A model generated the notes under the pieces. That model worked only from the letters and a program-made list of their open reading frames with translations, ran no database searches and had not been told where the DNA came from. DNA of 64,000 nt from Cryptomeria japonica (lineage: Eukaryota; Streptophyta; Pinopsida; Cupressales; Cupressaceae): NCBI RefSeq assembly GCF_030272615.1, contig NC_081410.1, positions 187,638,119 through 187,702,118 on the forward strand, given 5' to 3'. How positions within the stretch are numbered: the stretch's first letter is position 1; every line of letters begins with the position of its first letter. Below are positions 12,780-22,975 of the stretch, one piece after another. The translations under genes were made by a program, and so were the position numbers.

Positions 12780-14134
12780 ATGGAAGGCTATAAACAATCA
12801 CGCAGAATTGTGAATCTCCAAGAAGAGCTAGATCGTGCCAATCAAGCGATTGGAGACATGTAGAGACAAATGCAAAAATCACTGAAATTTAGAAGAAGAT
12901 TGTCTGATGATTTACAAGACTCACAAGAGTTGGTGGAACAAATTGAGACATCATCTAAGAACAACATATCAGAAGAGTCTGAGGAAATGATTGTAGAATT
13001 GAAAGAAAAGAACAAAGCACTGAATGAACAACTGAAAGCAATGAGAAGGGAACATGAGTATTTTAGTACACAGATGACTAAAAATCTTGATGCATTGAGA
13101 ACAACTAAAGATAACATAAGAAATATAGAAAGAGAAAAACAACAGCTAGAAGAAATGGTATCTGAAAAGAATGATGAAATCACAAGGATGACTGGAATTC
13201 AACATAACCTGTCTGATCAATTGGGTTATGCACATCATGAAGCAACTCTAAAAGAAAATGAGAACCAAACATTGAAACTTGAATTATCAAGATTGACCGA
13301 TGAACTTGAAGCAGAAAAGAAGTCAAAAGAAACCCTGAAGAAAAGTTATGAAGCGTCAAGAATGTTGGATGAGCAATAAACATAAGACCACCCAACAAAA
13401 CTGCTAGACTCAGTTACAAAAGAGACAACACTACCGAGAAAGGAATCAACACCACCGAGAAAGGAGAATCATCAAAGAAGGCTAGAAACAAAGATAAGTT
13501 TAAAGCTAAGAAACCTATTTGCAACTACTATGGAAAACAAGGTCATACTGGCAACATGTGCCAAATCAGAAAAGGTAAGCAACCGAATGTCACTAGGTCT
13601 GATAGTTATTGTTACAATTACAATAAGTATGGCCACACATCTAAACAATGTAGGACAAAGTCTGTTAGCAATTATGAGAAGGAAAAATTCAAGGGGTTTT
13701 GCAAAAAATGCAATAGATATGGACACAGTACCAAGAAGTGTTGGTTTAAGAAGAAAAACTATATGTGGTCTCCACACCAAGAAAATGATAGAAGCTACCG
13801 AACTCACACAGATCTCAATCGACAATATACTACAATACCATGGGATTACAATACAAGAATATGGTGTGAATGTTGTGGAAGGCATGGACATATAAATGCA
13901 AACTGCATGATAAGGTTTGGAATGAACAACCAGAGATCATGGAGAAATCCTGGAATGGCATGCTTTCATTGTCATAAAGTTGGACACTTGGCTAAAGATT
14001 GCAGAGATCAACCCAGATGAGATACTGAAGAGATAAAAATCAAATTACAGAAAATCTGGAAAAAGAAGGAAAATGGGTTAAATAATGAAGAAAGCACCTT
14101 ACCTACCAAGTTAGGTGCATCTACTTCCAATTAA
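12780..14134 (+). pseudogene. Element A ORF1: coiled-coil Gag-like protein with five CCHC zinc knuckles
   Basis: From the ATG at 12780 (start MEGYKQSRRIVNLQEELDRA) a long charged coiled coil runs to about 13376, with one in-frame TAG at 12861. A frame change near 13377-13382 leads into a Lys-rich linker and five knuckles of the form C-x2-C-x4-H-x4-C, at about 13520, 13608, 13699, 13864 and 13961. The last three are intact (for example CKKCNRYGHSTKKC and CFHCHKVGHLAKDC). In the first two the second Cys is Tyr, a one-base transition. After a stop at 14018 the conserved tail KIKLQKIWKKKE still reads to 14134. Usual Copia Gags have one knuckle and a UBN2 core; I see no UBN2 core here. A nucleic-acid packaging role is inferred from the knuckles and from its place after the PBS. 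Confidence 0.75.
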
Positions 14135-14656
14135 TCAATAAAGGTATGAAGGGACTGCATTTTTACAAGGTTAGATCTTAACAGTTCCTAATTATAATCA
14201 TGAACATAATTCCACAACCTGCATAGCTAAGATGAAGTAACATTTTTGTAACTGTATCTAGTCTTATGATTTACTAGAGAATTTGGTAAATACAGTAAAC
14301 CTGTCTAGTTGGTACAAGCATATAAGGAAGTTAGTCGGTAAAAGTAAAATCAAGTGCATTTAATGCATATCTTACCTAACTACACGAAGCCCGATGAGGT
14401 AAAGGGTGTATTTAAAGTTCTTTGTGCTGTCATTTTACACTTACCAATTTTCAAAAGTAGAGCTAAGCGAATCAAAGACGATCAAGACATCTCTAGAGCG
14501 AATTCAAGGTATTCTCACACAATCTTAAATGCATTTTCAAGCAAGTTAACTGATCAATATCAGTTGTGAATATCTGCATTATATTTACTGAGTTGAAAGC
14601 ATTTTATGGTTAGTTGAAGCCCTAAGCTATTTTGTAAGTAGAAATCCAAGTTTGAA
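14135..14656 (+). other. Spacer between the two genes of element A
   Basis: This 520-bp stretch has no coding signal I can support. A 71-codon frame at 14354 has no counterpart in element B. Element B has a similar spacer (20086-20528), so a leader or internal control region for the second gene is possible. Confidence 0.5.
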
Positions 14657-15328
14657 ATGGCTCCCAAAGTGCAGAAACCAGTTGTAGTTGAGACTATTGA
14701 GAAGCCCTCACTGAAGTATTCCTTACCTCCTAAAGTGGCATCTGAACCCAATGAGAAAACTGCATTCTCTCTTATTCCAAATAGGGTTCTATTGGTTAAA
14801 GATGTCAGATTTTGTACTAAGTGTCGTGTAGAAGAGCTAGGTCATACCAAAATCAAGGACATGTATGATGAACTATGCACCGATGGAATCCTGGATAGTA
14901 AGTATGAGCATATCAAGGTTAAGGGATTGACTGAAGCCCTAACCTATCCTCAAGTCTTCAAACCCCAATGGGTAAAAAAAATTTTGAGCAGAGTGCATGA
15001 TGACTTTATGTGGTTAGAGGAACAACCATTCAAAATCACCAAAGAGATCATTCACATAATAACTGGATACCCTATATTCGACCATGCCCGAGCACAGAAG
15101 ATGATTTCGCAAAAGGAATTGATAACTTTAGCCAGAGTTGAGTCTGATTGCAGAGGTCTTAAGTTGAATAATGTAATAGATGTAGAACTAAAGTTTGCAA
15201 TTAGAGTCATCGGTTATTGTTTCTTTCAGTCGGCAAGGGAAAATAGTGTTCCGTGTGCAACTGTGGATTTGGCTATAAAATTGTGAAAAAGGGAATGAAA
15301 ATTGACTTATGTGAAGTATTGTTGAAGA
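14657..15328 (+). pseudogene. Element A ORF2, N-terminal part (novel protein, cut by element B)
   Basis: The ATG at 14657 starts MAPKVQKPVVVETIEKPS. The frame is open for 209 codons, then reads on past a TGA (15284) to the insertion point of B at 15328. It aligns by eye with ORF2 of B: ILSRVHDDFMWLE here against ILSRVHGDKMYLE there, then KEIIHIITG against PEAIHVVTS, then a VIGYCFFQSAREN against VIGYQMFSASRIN block. Joining this part to 22981 across the B insertion continues the alignment, so the gene was whole before B arrived. I recognise no family; it is not protease, integrase, RT or RNase H. Confidence 0.75.
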
Positions 15329-16480
15329 TGATGAATACTAAGAGGGGGGGGTTGAATTAGTATACCAAAAAATACTGAACTCAAACACTTAAACAGTCTA
15401 GCACTAAATCGGTAAAACAGTCTCACTAACAAACCGGTTAACACATATGCAAACCAAACAACAAATAATGCATTCACCCACAAAAGCACAATCACCATAA
15501 CATAAGAGATTTTGACGTGGAAACCCAAATGGGAAAAACCATGGTGAGATGAAGCTCACAAGTAACTATCTACAGAATAGTACCCAGACTGGTTAAGGTC
15601 ATACAATGTTCTTTACCAGAACAAATCCTGTTAGGAATCTCAATCTCTGTTAGGAGATAAGTCTGATTAAAGACTACCTTGTAAGAGGATTTAAGATCCA
15701 CTGATGTGAACCACCTTGTTAGAGGATTTATAAAGGCTTTTCCAAGCCTAACCGGTTAAGGGTCTTCAGACTTGTCGAAGATGTAAGTAATCAACAAGTG
15801 AATGATCTAGATACTAACACAGTATGCTTGGTTAGATCCATTAAAGTTCTCTGTTAATGCTTTTTGCATTACTTCAGTATTCAGACACTTCACACTCTGT
15901 TACTTCATATAGACTTTCTATCTTCTCTTATGATTGCTCATACAAAGCTCATGCAATATTAAAAACCCAACAACCTCTAAAACCCTAGACATGATGTCCT
16001 TATAAAGGAATTTGGTTTCATGTCGGTCCAGTAGGATTACATTGCAAGTTCCTAGGTTCAGTGTACCTAGACATATTTGGTAACATGACACAAGAAGCAC
16101 TGCTAAAGTGTTGGCACCACCAAATAAATGGTGGATGGTAACTCATCACAAAATGTCGGTTGGTAACTCAGCACAGAGTATTATTGGTTTAGACAAAAAA
16201 TCGGTTTAACCAAAATACCAGTTGCCGGTTTTGACAAAATGAAGACTAGGAAATATGTGTTGTGCTGCTTCTCTCCTTCGTACTGCTTGAGATCCTCAAA
16301 CCACTTGGGGTCTTCATGCCACTTAAGACCGGTAAACACTTTCTGCAAAACACTGATAGTCTAAAAGACTATAATACATGATACCAGTTGAGCTTTAACT
16401 CATACAAACAAAAAGTGATCTCAAGGCAAGTGTGTGTCTATCAATGACAATCACAACATCAATCATCAAAATTGCCAACA
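15329..16480 (-). repeat. 3' LTR of element B
   Basis: It is 1152 bp, bounded by TGATGAATAC and GCCAACA on the plus strand, and repeats at 21859-22975. The poly-purine run next to the start is the complement of the shared CCCCCC-CTCTTAG box. At 15609-15724 there are six small dyads in plus-strand reading, for example TTCTTTACCAGAA, TCCTGTTAGGA, TCTCTGTTAGGAGA and CCTTGTTAGAGG. The complement of the GGTTTTTCCC/CCACGTC box lies near 15510-15545. Confidence 0.92.
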
Positions 16481-16692
16481 ATCTCCCCCTTTGGTATTGA
16501 TGGCAACACTTAGGAAAATTTTGACATCTAAGTGTGTTACAACCAAATTATGCCAAAAATAAAAATTACTCCCCCTAAGCATATACACTAACCTGTTTGT
16601 AGAAAATACAGTGTATACTACTTTTTATTAGAGATGAACATGAAAGTATACAACAAAACATCAAAAATTATATATGCTTCTCCCCCTTTGCC
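16481..16692 (-). promoter_or_regulatory. Multiple polypurine tracts of element B
   Basis: Three purine tracts (complement strand) lie at 16481-16494, about 16567-16580 and about 16680-16692, each containing AGGGGGAG. The first abuts the 3' LTR and should prime plus-strand synthesis. The extra copies resemble the multiple-PPT arrangement described for Sirevirus Copia elements. Confidence 0.8.
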
Positions 16693-16752
16693 AACAATGA
16701 CAAAAACTTTGCAGACTAACTCCTATTCCAGTTGTATTAAAATAATAAGTGT

Positions 16753-19700
16753 TTATGGCAGTAGAGAATAAAACTTGTCAAAAATGGATTTAAAGTCCTG
16801 CAAAAATTGCTTCATGGATAAGGACCATGACTCAAGAAGGGAGGTAGCCACCTCTTTCTCTGTTTACATCTGGGAGACCTGTTCTTCCATGGCATCTATT
16901 GTGCTCATTTCTTGAGTGACCATTAGGACATCAAGATTTAGATAACATTTCTAGAGAATTTGCAATCTTGGCAGTAGGACCAGTTGAAGTTCCTGCAAGT
17001 TCTTTGTCCGGTTGCATATTTCTGCCTCAATTCTTGCAGACTGTTGTTGAAACCTGTGAGCGGTTTGACTAAAAGTGGAGAAGGAATCATAGGGCATCTT
17101 GAAGGTATCGATAAATGTCTGCATATCAAATTGGAACTTGTCCTTCTAAGTGAGCACATCATCACAGAATAGATGAGGTTGACAAATCTTGCTAAGGAGT
17201 AGATTGGCCTCATCCATTGCATTTTTTATATCCTTTTGTGCCTTCTGAAGCTCTGACCGAAGCTCATTTAGCTTTTTCACCAAGGCAATGTTCAGAGCCT
17301 TCTCATGCTTCTTATTGGCATTTGCTTCTGTGACCTCTTCCAGGCTCTGCACCTAATCATCCACTACTATACATAGGAGCTTCAATTGTGCCAGTGATGA
17401 ATCAGTGTTGGGGAGGTTTGTGTCGGGTAGCAAACCAGTAAGAGTGTCCACCGCAACTTGGATCACATCTTGCTCCTTCTTCCTCCTTATCACTTCAAGG
17501 TGTTCTTAAGCAACCTTAATGATCTGTAGCAGCTTCATTTTGTTTGCAGACTGGAGGTCAATAGGACTGGTGAGGTTAGCCGGTTTGGCTTGACTACCGG
17601 TTGCCTTTGGAGTCTCCATCTGAGTCCTTTTTGTCACTTATTCTTTTTCTTCTTCCTTCTTTTTCTTCTCCGCTTATTTTCACTTCTCCTCTTCCTTTTC
17701 CTCCTCTACTTTCTTCTTCTCTGCTTCTTTTTGCTTCTCCTCTTCCTTTTCCTCTTCTTTTGTCTTCTTCTTCTCATCTTCTTATTTCTTTTTCTCTTCT
17801 TCCTCTTTTCTCTTTTCCTCCTCTTTCCTTTTCTTCTCTTCTTCATCTTTCTTCTTCTTCTCCTCTTCATCCTTCTTCTTTTCTTCTTCCTTTTTCTTCT
17901 TCTCTTCTTTCTGTTTTTCTTCATCTTCATCTTCTTTCTTTTTCTTCTCCTCCTCTTTCTTTTTCTTTTCTTCCTCTTGTTTTCTCTTTTCTTCTTCATC
18001 TTCTTGTCTCTTCTTTTTTGCTTCCTTTCTCTTCTCCTCCTCTGCCTGTTTTCTCTTGTCTTCCTCCTATTTCTCCTATCCTTCAGCTTCTACTGGTGCA
18101 TCTGGAGAAGTATTTTCACCATCTAAGGCGTCAACATCAATGGGTTGCATTGGCTCCGTTACCCATTCTCCTTCACTGTTATACACCTCATCTAGCTTAT
18201 TGATTTTTGGTTCTTTCTCAACTTACCGGTTTGCTTCTTCCACTTGATGCATCTTCAGAGCATTTTATGCATGAAAGTGGGTATCTTTTACCACTTAAGA
18301 GGCTTTTCCTTCTAGTAACTAGAGTCTTCTTCTTCTCATGAAGAAGAGACCTTTATATTTGTCCACCACCTCATAGAGTTCTAAGTTAGATACATCAGGA
18401 AAATATTGTGCAAATATTTCCTCCCTTATTTCCTGTTCTTTCTCAATGGCAATGCGCCATTTGTTATCCAAAGAATTATATAAAGAATCAGATACATCAG
18501 ACCTAATATCTGATGGTGACCAGTCCCAAACACATAAATAATTAATAACTTCCTGTTCTATTTCATCTTTCTCTACATCGAAAAGATCATCAAAATACTC
18601 TTTTAAATCACTAAGCAATTTTCTTCTAATATTTTTGATAATCCTTTGACAATGTGTCAAAGGTTTGTAAGAAGAAATGTCAATATTTACCAGTGCCGAT
18701 GTTGCCGGTTCACTCTTTGTTTTCTTCCTTGTTTTCCTTGTCTTCTTTGGCTTTTCTTCAAACATAGTGTCCTCAGAGTCTGGTGTGGTATCTTTTGTCT
18801 TCCTCTTTCTCTCAAAGACCTTTGCAGGTGCAGCTTTTGGTTTCTTCTTAGCTGGTGACCGCTTGGTCACTTTGGGACTTGCAGGAGTAACCGGTACTGA
18901 TGCAGATGGCACTTCCTTTTCCTTCTTCATTGATGGTTCTTTTCCTTTCTTTGCTGAGGGTTCCTCAACCGGTGTTACCCTTTCTAGGTAGGTGTTGGTT
19001 CTCTTTTCCTTTGGATCAAGAGGTGAGGCAATAAGGGTAGAGGCATATCCTTCCAGCATGTCATTCATTACCTCATAGCCTATAGGCTCCACTTCTTCCT
19101 GTCTGGGCTCAACAGCCTCCATTAGGCATTCATCCACTTTAATGGTGAAATAGATATCATCTTCATATTTCTTGACAATATCACTTGATATTCTCACCCT
19201 TTGACTCATTTTGCGTCTGAACTCATCAAAATATTTGTTCAGAACTTCTGGATAGCCAGTTCCAACTGCTTGTAGGCTTTCCTTGATTTGCTTGGTTACT
19301 GGTTGGTCAGGAGACCACTGGACATCATATACTCTTGGAAAGTAGCCTTGGAAGTAAAAGAACAACCCAACCAGTAGTTGTCTGAACTTGAACCTCAAGG
19401 CATTGTCCTGCTTGATAGAGGTTAGGTTTATCAGGAGTTGCCTATGCATACAGTTGCATAAGTCAAATGATGCATCTTCTTTTATCATCCTATAGGTGGC
19501 ATTTACCGCTACAGCAGAGACAGAATTGATTCTGCTAGCAGAGAACATCTGGTAACCTATCACCATGCAAGCATACTTGACTAGATTGTCCTTGATTGAG
19601 TTGACGGTCATTCTACGTGAGTCACTCACTAAACCAGTCAGCTTGGACATTTCAGTCTTGCTAATCTTCCTTAGGGCCATTACATCACCAATGTTGCAGA

Positions 19701-20085
19701 AACTGGTGACGACATGAATCGCTTCAGGTGTGATATCATGCGTCCGTTCTAAGTACATCTTATCACCGTGTACTCTGCTCAGAATAATGCGAATGTGATC
19801 ATCCGTGAAATCTTCTAGGAAATAGACTGCATTGTGGAGCTTCTTCTTTTCCAAGATGCTAAACTCTAGTTTGATCTTTTTATCCTTCCCACAGAATAGA
19901 CCTAGCTGGGTATGGATTGCAAGGGATCCTAGGTCTTCAATCTTGTAGTCAATGAAATCTGAAATCCCTTCTTCCACTATAACCCCAGCAGGTATTTGGG
20001 ATAGGGCATTGTATCTAGCCTTTCATTGAATGAAGCCCATTGAATCAATAGGTGCACTAGAGCTAGCATGAGATGCGAAATCCAT
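16753..20085 (-). pseudogene. Element B ORF2: novel ~1,110-residue protein
   Basis: A single minus-strand frame runs from ATG at 20085 (MDFASHASSSAPIDSMGF) to a stop at 16753, with more than ten internal stops but no frameshift; the stretch 19977-18319 is fully open. In order: a globular block (residues about 37-270) with ILSRVHGDKMYLE and VIGYQMFSASRIN; a basic Lys/Pro linker (about 380-455); a second block (about 470-585) with YNSLDNKWRIAIEKEQEIRE; a Glu/Lys-rich segment (about 675-815); and a coiled-coil tail (about 910-980) continuing to the end. Both blocks and the tail recur in element A. There is no signal peptide, membrane segment or known catalytic motif. A structural or nucleic-acid-associated role in the particle is possible but unproven. 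Long plus-strand Leu/Phe/Ser frames opposite the Glu/Lys segment are shadows. Confidence 0.75.
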
Positions 20086-20528
20086 GATAAAATAGAGACA
20101 ACTCAAAAAATACCTTTCAAAAATTGAGAATTAGGGCTTTTTGATTCCACTTTGCTTCACACTCCTTCGGTTTGCATAGATACCACTTTGCGTTCTACAC
20201 TCCTCTAGCAAATGTTCCCTTCAGATTCTCCTTCAGGATTTTGATAAATTCTTTCAATCACAGTGTGAATTGCTTTCCTTCGCTCTGCACTTGAAAAACT
20301 ACTTCGCCCAAAAAATGATAGTGAGAAATGACTTCAAAATTCCTTTTAAACATATTCCTCACCTACCATAATAAATGCTCTACCATTAGGGCGTAAACCC
20401 TAATTTGCCTTTCACCATTTTCGATCTTTTGCCAAATGATAGGTATCACATGCCAATTAAGGTCTTTTACCGATGTGGACTGGGGGCTCGAGATATTTCA
20501 CCGTTTTCTCCCCCTGAGCTTTTGAAGC
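20086..20528 (-). other. Spacer between the two genes of element B
   Basis: About 440 bp without coding signal, in the same place as the spacer in element A. Confidence 0.55.
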
Positions 20529-21815
20529 TTAGTTTGCTGGTTCAGCGACTTCTACACTAGGTGTAGAAATTGGTTCTTCTTGTAACACTTCATCAGATTT
20601 CTTCTTCCATACTTTCTTTATGTCCAGTTGAACAGTTTCAACATCAATCTTTCCTTCCGGAGTGACTGGTATATCATCCAATATGTTCTTTCTCATCCTG
20701 CAAAATCTAGCTGTGTGACCCGGTTTGTTGCAATGATAGCAAACCATTCTAGGTGCTCTCTAAGGTCCATTATTCATGTTTCCATTCTTCCTTCTACATG
20801 TTACAGTAGTGTGATCATGACCATGACAAATCCAATAGTTTTCTCTCCATCTAGTTGCCGCTTGATAGCCACCGCTACCTTACTGATTGTTGTAGGTATT
20901 ATACCGGTTTGGATTTTGGTTCCCAGAGGGTTCAAGAAAAACTCCTTGACTCCTTTGAGGATACCTTCTGGTGTTGTGCATGACAGACCTGCATTCAAAT
21001 GCTCTATGCCCAAACTTGTTGCATGCATAACAGCTACCATTGAATCTATTGGGTCTAGGCTTATCATTTAGAAAATAAGGAAAATTATTGTAGGCCTTAC
21101 TTCTACATACATTGGGAGTGTGTCCTTCTTTAAGACAGTTAAAGCAAACAAGTTTGAACCTTTTCTTACCTTTATCCTTTGGTGTCGATTGCTTCTTTGA
21201 TGCTCCATCTTTTGTACCAGAGGTTTCACCTTCCTCATAACTAGAAAAACCAAGTCCAGTCTTATTCTTTACCAGTTGAATAGATTCAAGCTTTTGTTCT
21301 AGTCTAACAGAAGTCATATTAAACTTAGCAAGTATTTCCTTTGACTCAGAGAGTTCCTTGGAAATAGCAGCATTGGTTTCTAGCAGGTTGGCATTCTCAA
21401 AGATAGCAATGTTCAGTTCTCCTTGCATGTCTTCCTTTTCCACTTTTCTCTCATGGAGTTGAGTGGTTAGGGCACTAATTTCTTGTTTCAATTTGGAGAT
21501 CTCATGATCTTTGTCTTTCACCAGATCTTCAACTTTTCTCCTATTCTCTAGCTCCTTACACATTCTGATGGTTAGTCCTTCCAACTCTTTTCTTAGATTG
21601 GCATTAGACTCATTTAGTTTTTCCACTTCTTGAATTAGAGCTTCCATGTCTGCTTCATCAGAGGAGCTATTTTTAGTTAGCTCCATCAACTTTTCAGCAT
21701 GCTCTCTTCTTTTTGCCTATGAAGCCTTATATTTGACCATAAGTTCATCATAGACTTGCTCAGACTGAATGAGTCGGTGAGTAAGTTCCCTCATAGTGTA
21801 TTCCCAATATCTCAT
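20529..21815 (-). pseudogene. Element B ORF1: coiled-coil Gag-like protein with four CCHC knuckles
   Basis: One minus-strand frame of about 428 codons starts at the ATG at 21815 (MRYWEYTMRELTHRLIQSEQ) just after the PBS, and has three in-frame stops. Residues about 45-185 form a heptad-rich coiled coil (for example KQEISALTTQLHERK). Knuckles follow: CFNCLKEGHTPNVC (about residue 226), CYACNKFGHRAFEC (about 259), a degenerate third near 330 whose first Cys is Tyr, and CYHCNKPGHTARFC (about 359). The C-terminal DIKKVWKKKSDE matches the tail of the element A protein. The layout of coiled coil, Lys-rich linker, knuckles and short acidic tail is the same as in A, so this is a family trait. A Gag-like packaging function is inferred. 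Confidence 0.8.
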
Positions 21816-21843
21816 TTCAAGTGGTTAGACTTATAGAAAGGTT

Positions 21844-21858
21844 GGCTCTAATACCAAT
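21844..21858 (-). promoter_or_regulatory. Primer-binding site of element B
   Basis: On the minus strand ATTGGTATTAGAGCC follows the LTR end. It is the initiator tRNA-Met type with one C to T change. Confidence 0.85.
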
Positions 21859-22975
21859 TGATGAATACTAAGAGGGGGGGGGTGAATTAGTATACCAAAA
21901 AATACTGAACTCAAATAGTCTAGCAGTAAACTAGTAAAATAGTCTCACTGACAAACCAGTTAACACATATGCAAACCAAACAACAAATAATGCATTCACC
22001 CATAGAAGCACAATCACCATAACATAAGAGATTTTGACGTGGAAACCCAAATGGGAAAAACCACGGTTAGATGAAGCTCACAAGTAACTATCTGTAGAAT
22101 AGTACCTAGACTGGTTAAGGTCATACAATGTTCTTTACCAGAACAGATCCTGGTAGGAATCTCAATCTTTGTCAGGAGATAAGTTTGATTAAAGACTACC
22201 TTGTAAGAGGATTTAAGATCCACTGATGTGAACCACCTTGTTAGAGGATTTATAAAGGCTTTTCCAGGCCTACTAGGTTAAGGGTCTTCGGACTTGTCAA
22301 AGATGTAAGTAATCAACAAGTGAATGATCTAGATACTAGCACAGTATGCTTGGTTAGATCCATTAAAGCTCTCTATTAATACATTTTGCATTACTTCAGT
22401 CTTCAGACACTTCACACTCTGTTACTTCACATAGACTTTCTATCTTCTCTTATGATTTCTCATACAAAGCTCATGCAATATCAAAAACCCAACAACCTCT
22501 AAAACCCTAGACATGATGTCCTTATAAAGGAATCTCGTTTCATGTTGGTCCAATAGGATTACATTGCAAGTTCCTAGGTTTAGTGTACCTAGACATATTT
22601 GGTAACATGGCACAAGAAGCACCGCCAAAGTGTCGGCACAACCAAACAAACGGTGGATGGTAACTCAGCACAGAGTATTATTGGTTCAGACAAAATACCA
22701 GTTTAACCAAAATAGCGGTTGCCAATTTTGACAAAATGAATACTAGGAAATGTGTTGTGCCACTTCTCTCCTTCGTACCACTTGAGATCCTCAAACTGCT
22801 TGGGGTCTTCATGCCGCTTAAGACCGGTAAACACTTTTTGCAAAACACCGATAGTCTAAAAGACTATAATACATGATATCGGTTGAGCTTTAACTCATAC
22901 AAACAAAAAGTGATCTCATGGCAAGTGTGTTTCCATCAATGACAATCACAACATCAATCATCAAAATTGCCAACA
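21859..22975 (-). repeat. 5' LTR of element B
   Basis: It is 1117 bp and closely similar to 15329-16480. Differences include small deletions (for example in the AAACACTTAAACAGTCTAGC stretch) and CG to TG or CA changes. The copies have clearly diverged, so the insertion is not recent. Confidence 0.92.

Larger units (their letters stand above)
15329..22975 (-). mobile_element. Element B: second member of the same non-autonomous family, nested antisense in element A
   Basis: The LTRs are 15329-16480 (3') and 21859-22975 (5'), with a tRNA-Met PBS and three purine tracts before the 3' LTR, all read on the minus strand. The flanks are GAAGA (15324-15328) and AAAGA (22976-22980), a target duplication with one change. 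The internal 5.4 kb encodes a four-knuckle Gag-like protein and an ORF2 of 1,110 codons, each in one continuous frame apart from stops. No pol domain is present. B interrupts the ORF2 of A. Confidence 0.88.

Noticed and set aside
12555-12863. 102-codon frame crossing the A 5' LTR end and PBS
   Set aside because: Its first part is LTR and PBS sequence. The coding part starts at the ATG at 12780, and the matching LTR frame at 27413 has nothing downstream.
17590-18203. Two long plus-strand open frames of Leu/Phe and Ser/Leu composition and one minus-strand Lys/Arg frame
   Set aside because: They lie opposite to, or out of frame with, the Glu/Lys-rich segment of the element B second protein. The Glu/Lys frame is in phase with 20085 and with the conserved coiled-coil tail; the others are shadows of purine-rich DNA.
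19977-19977. Start of element B second protein at 19977
   Set aside because: That codon is GTG. The same frame has an ATG at 20085 with one stop in between, a better start for a plant element.
16753-20085. Env-like identity for the second protein of A and B
   Set aside because: No signal peptide, membrane segment or cleavage site is visible, and the protein sits where pol would normally follow gag.
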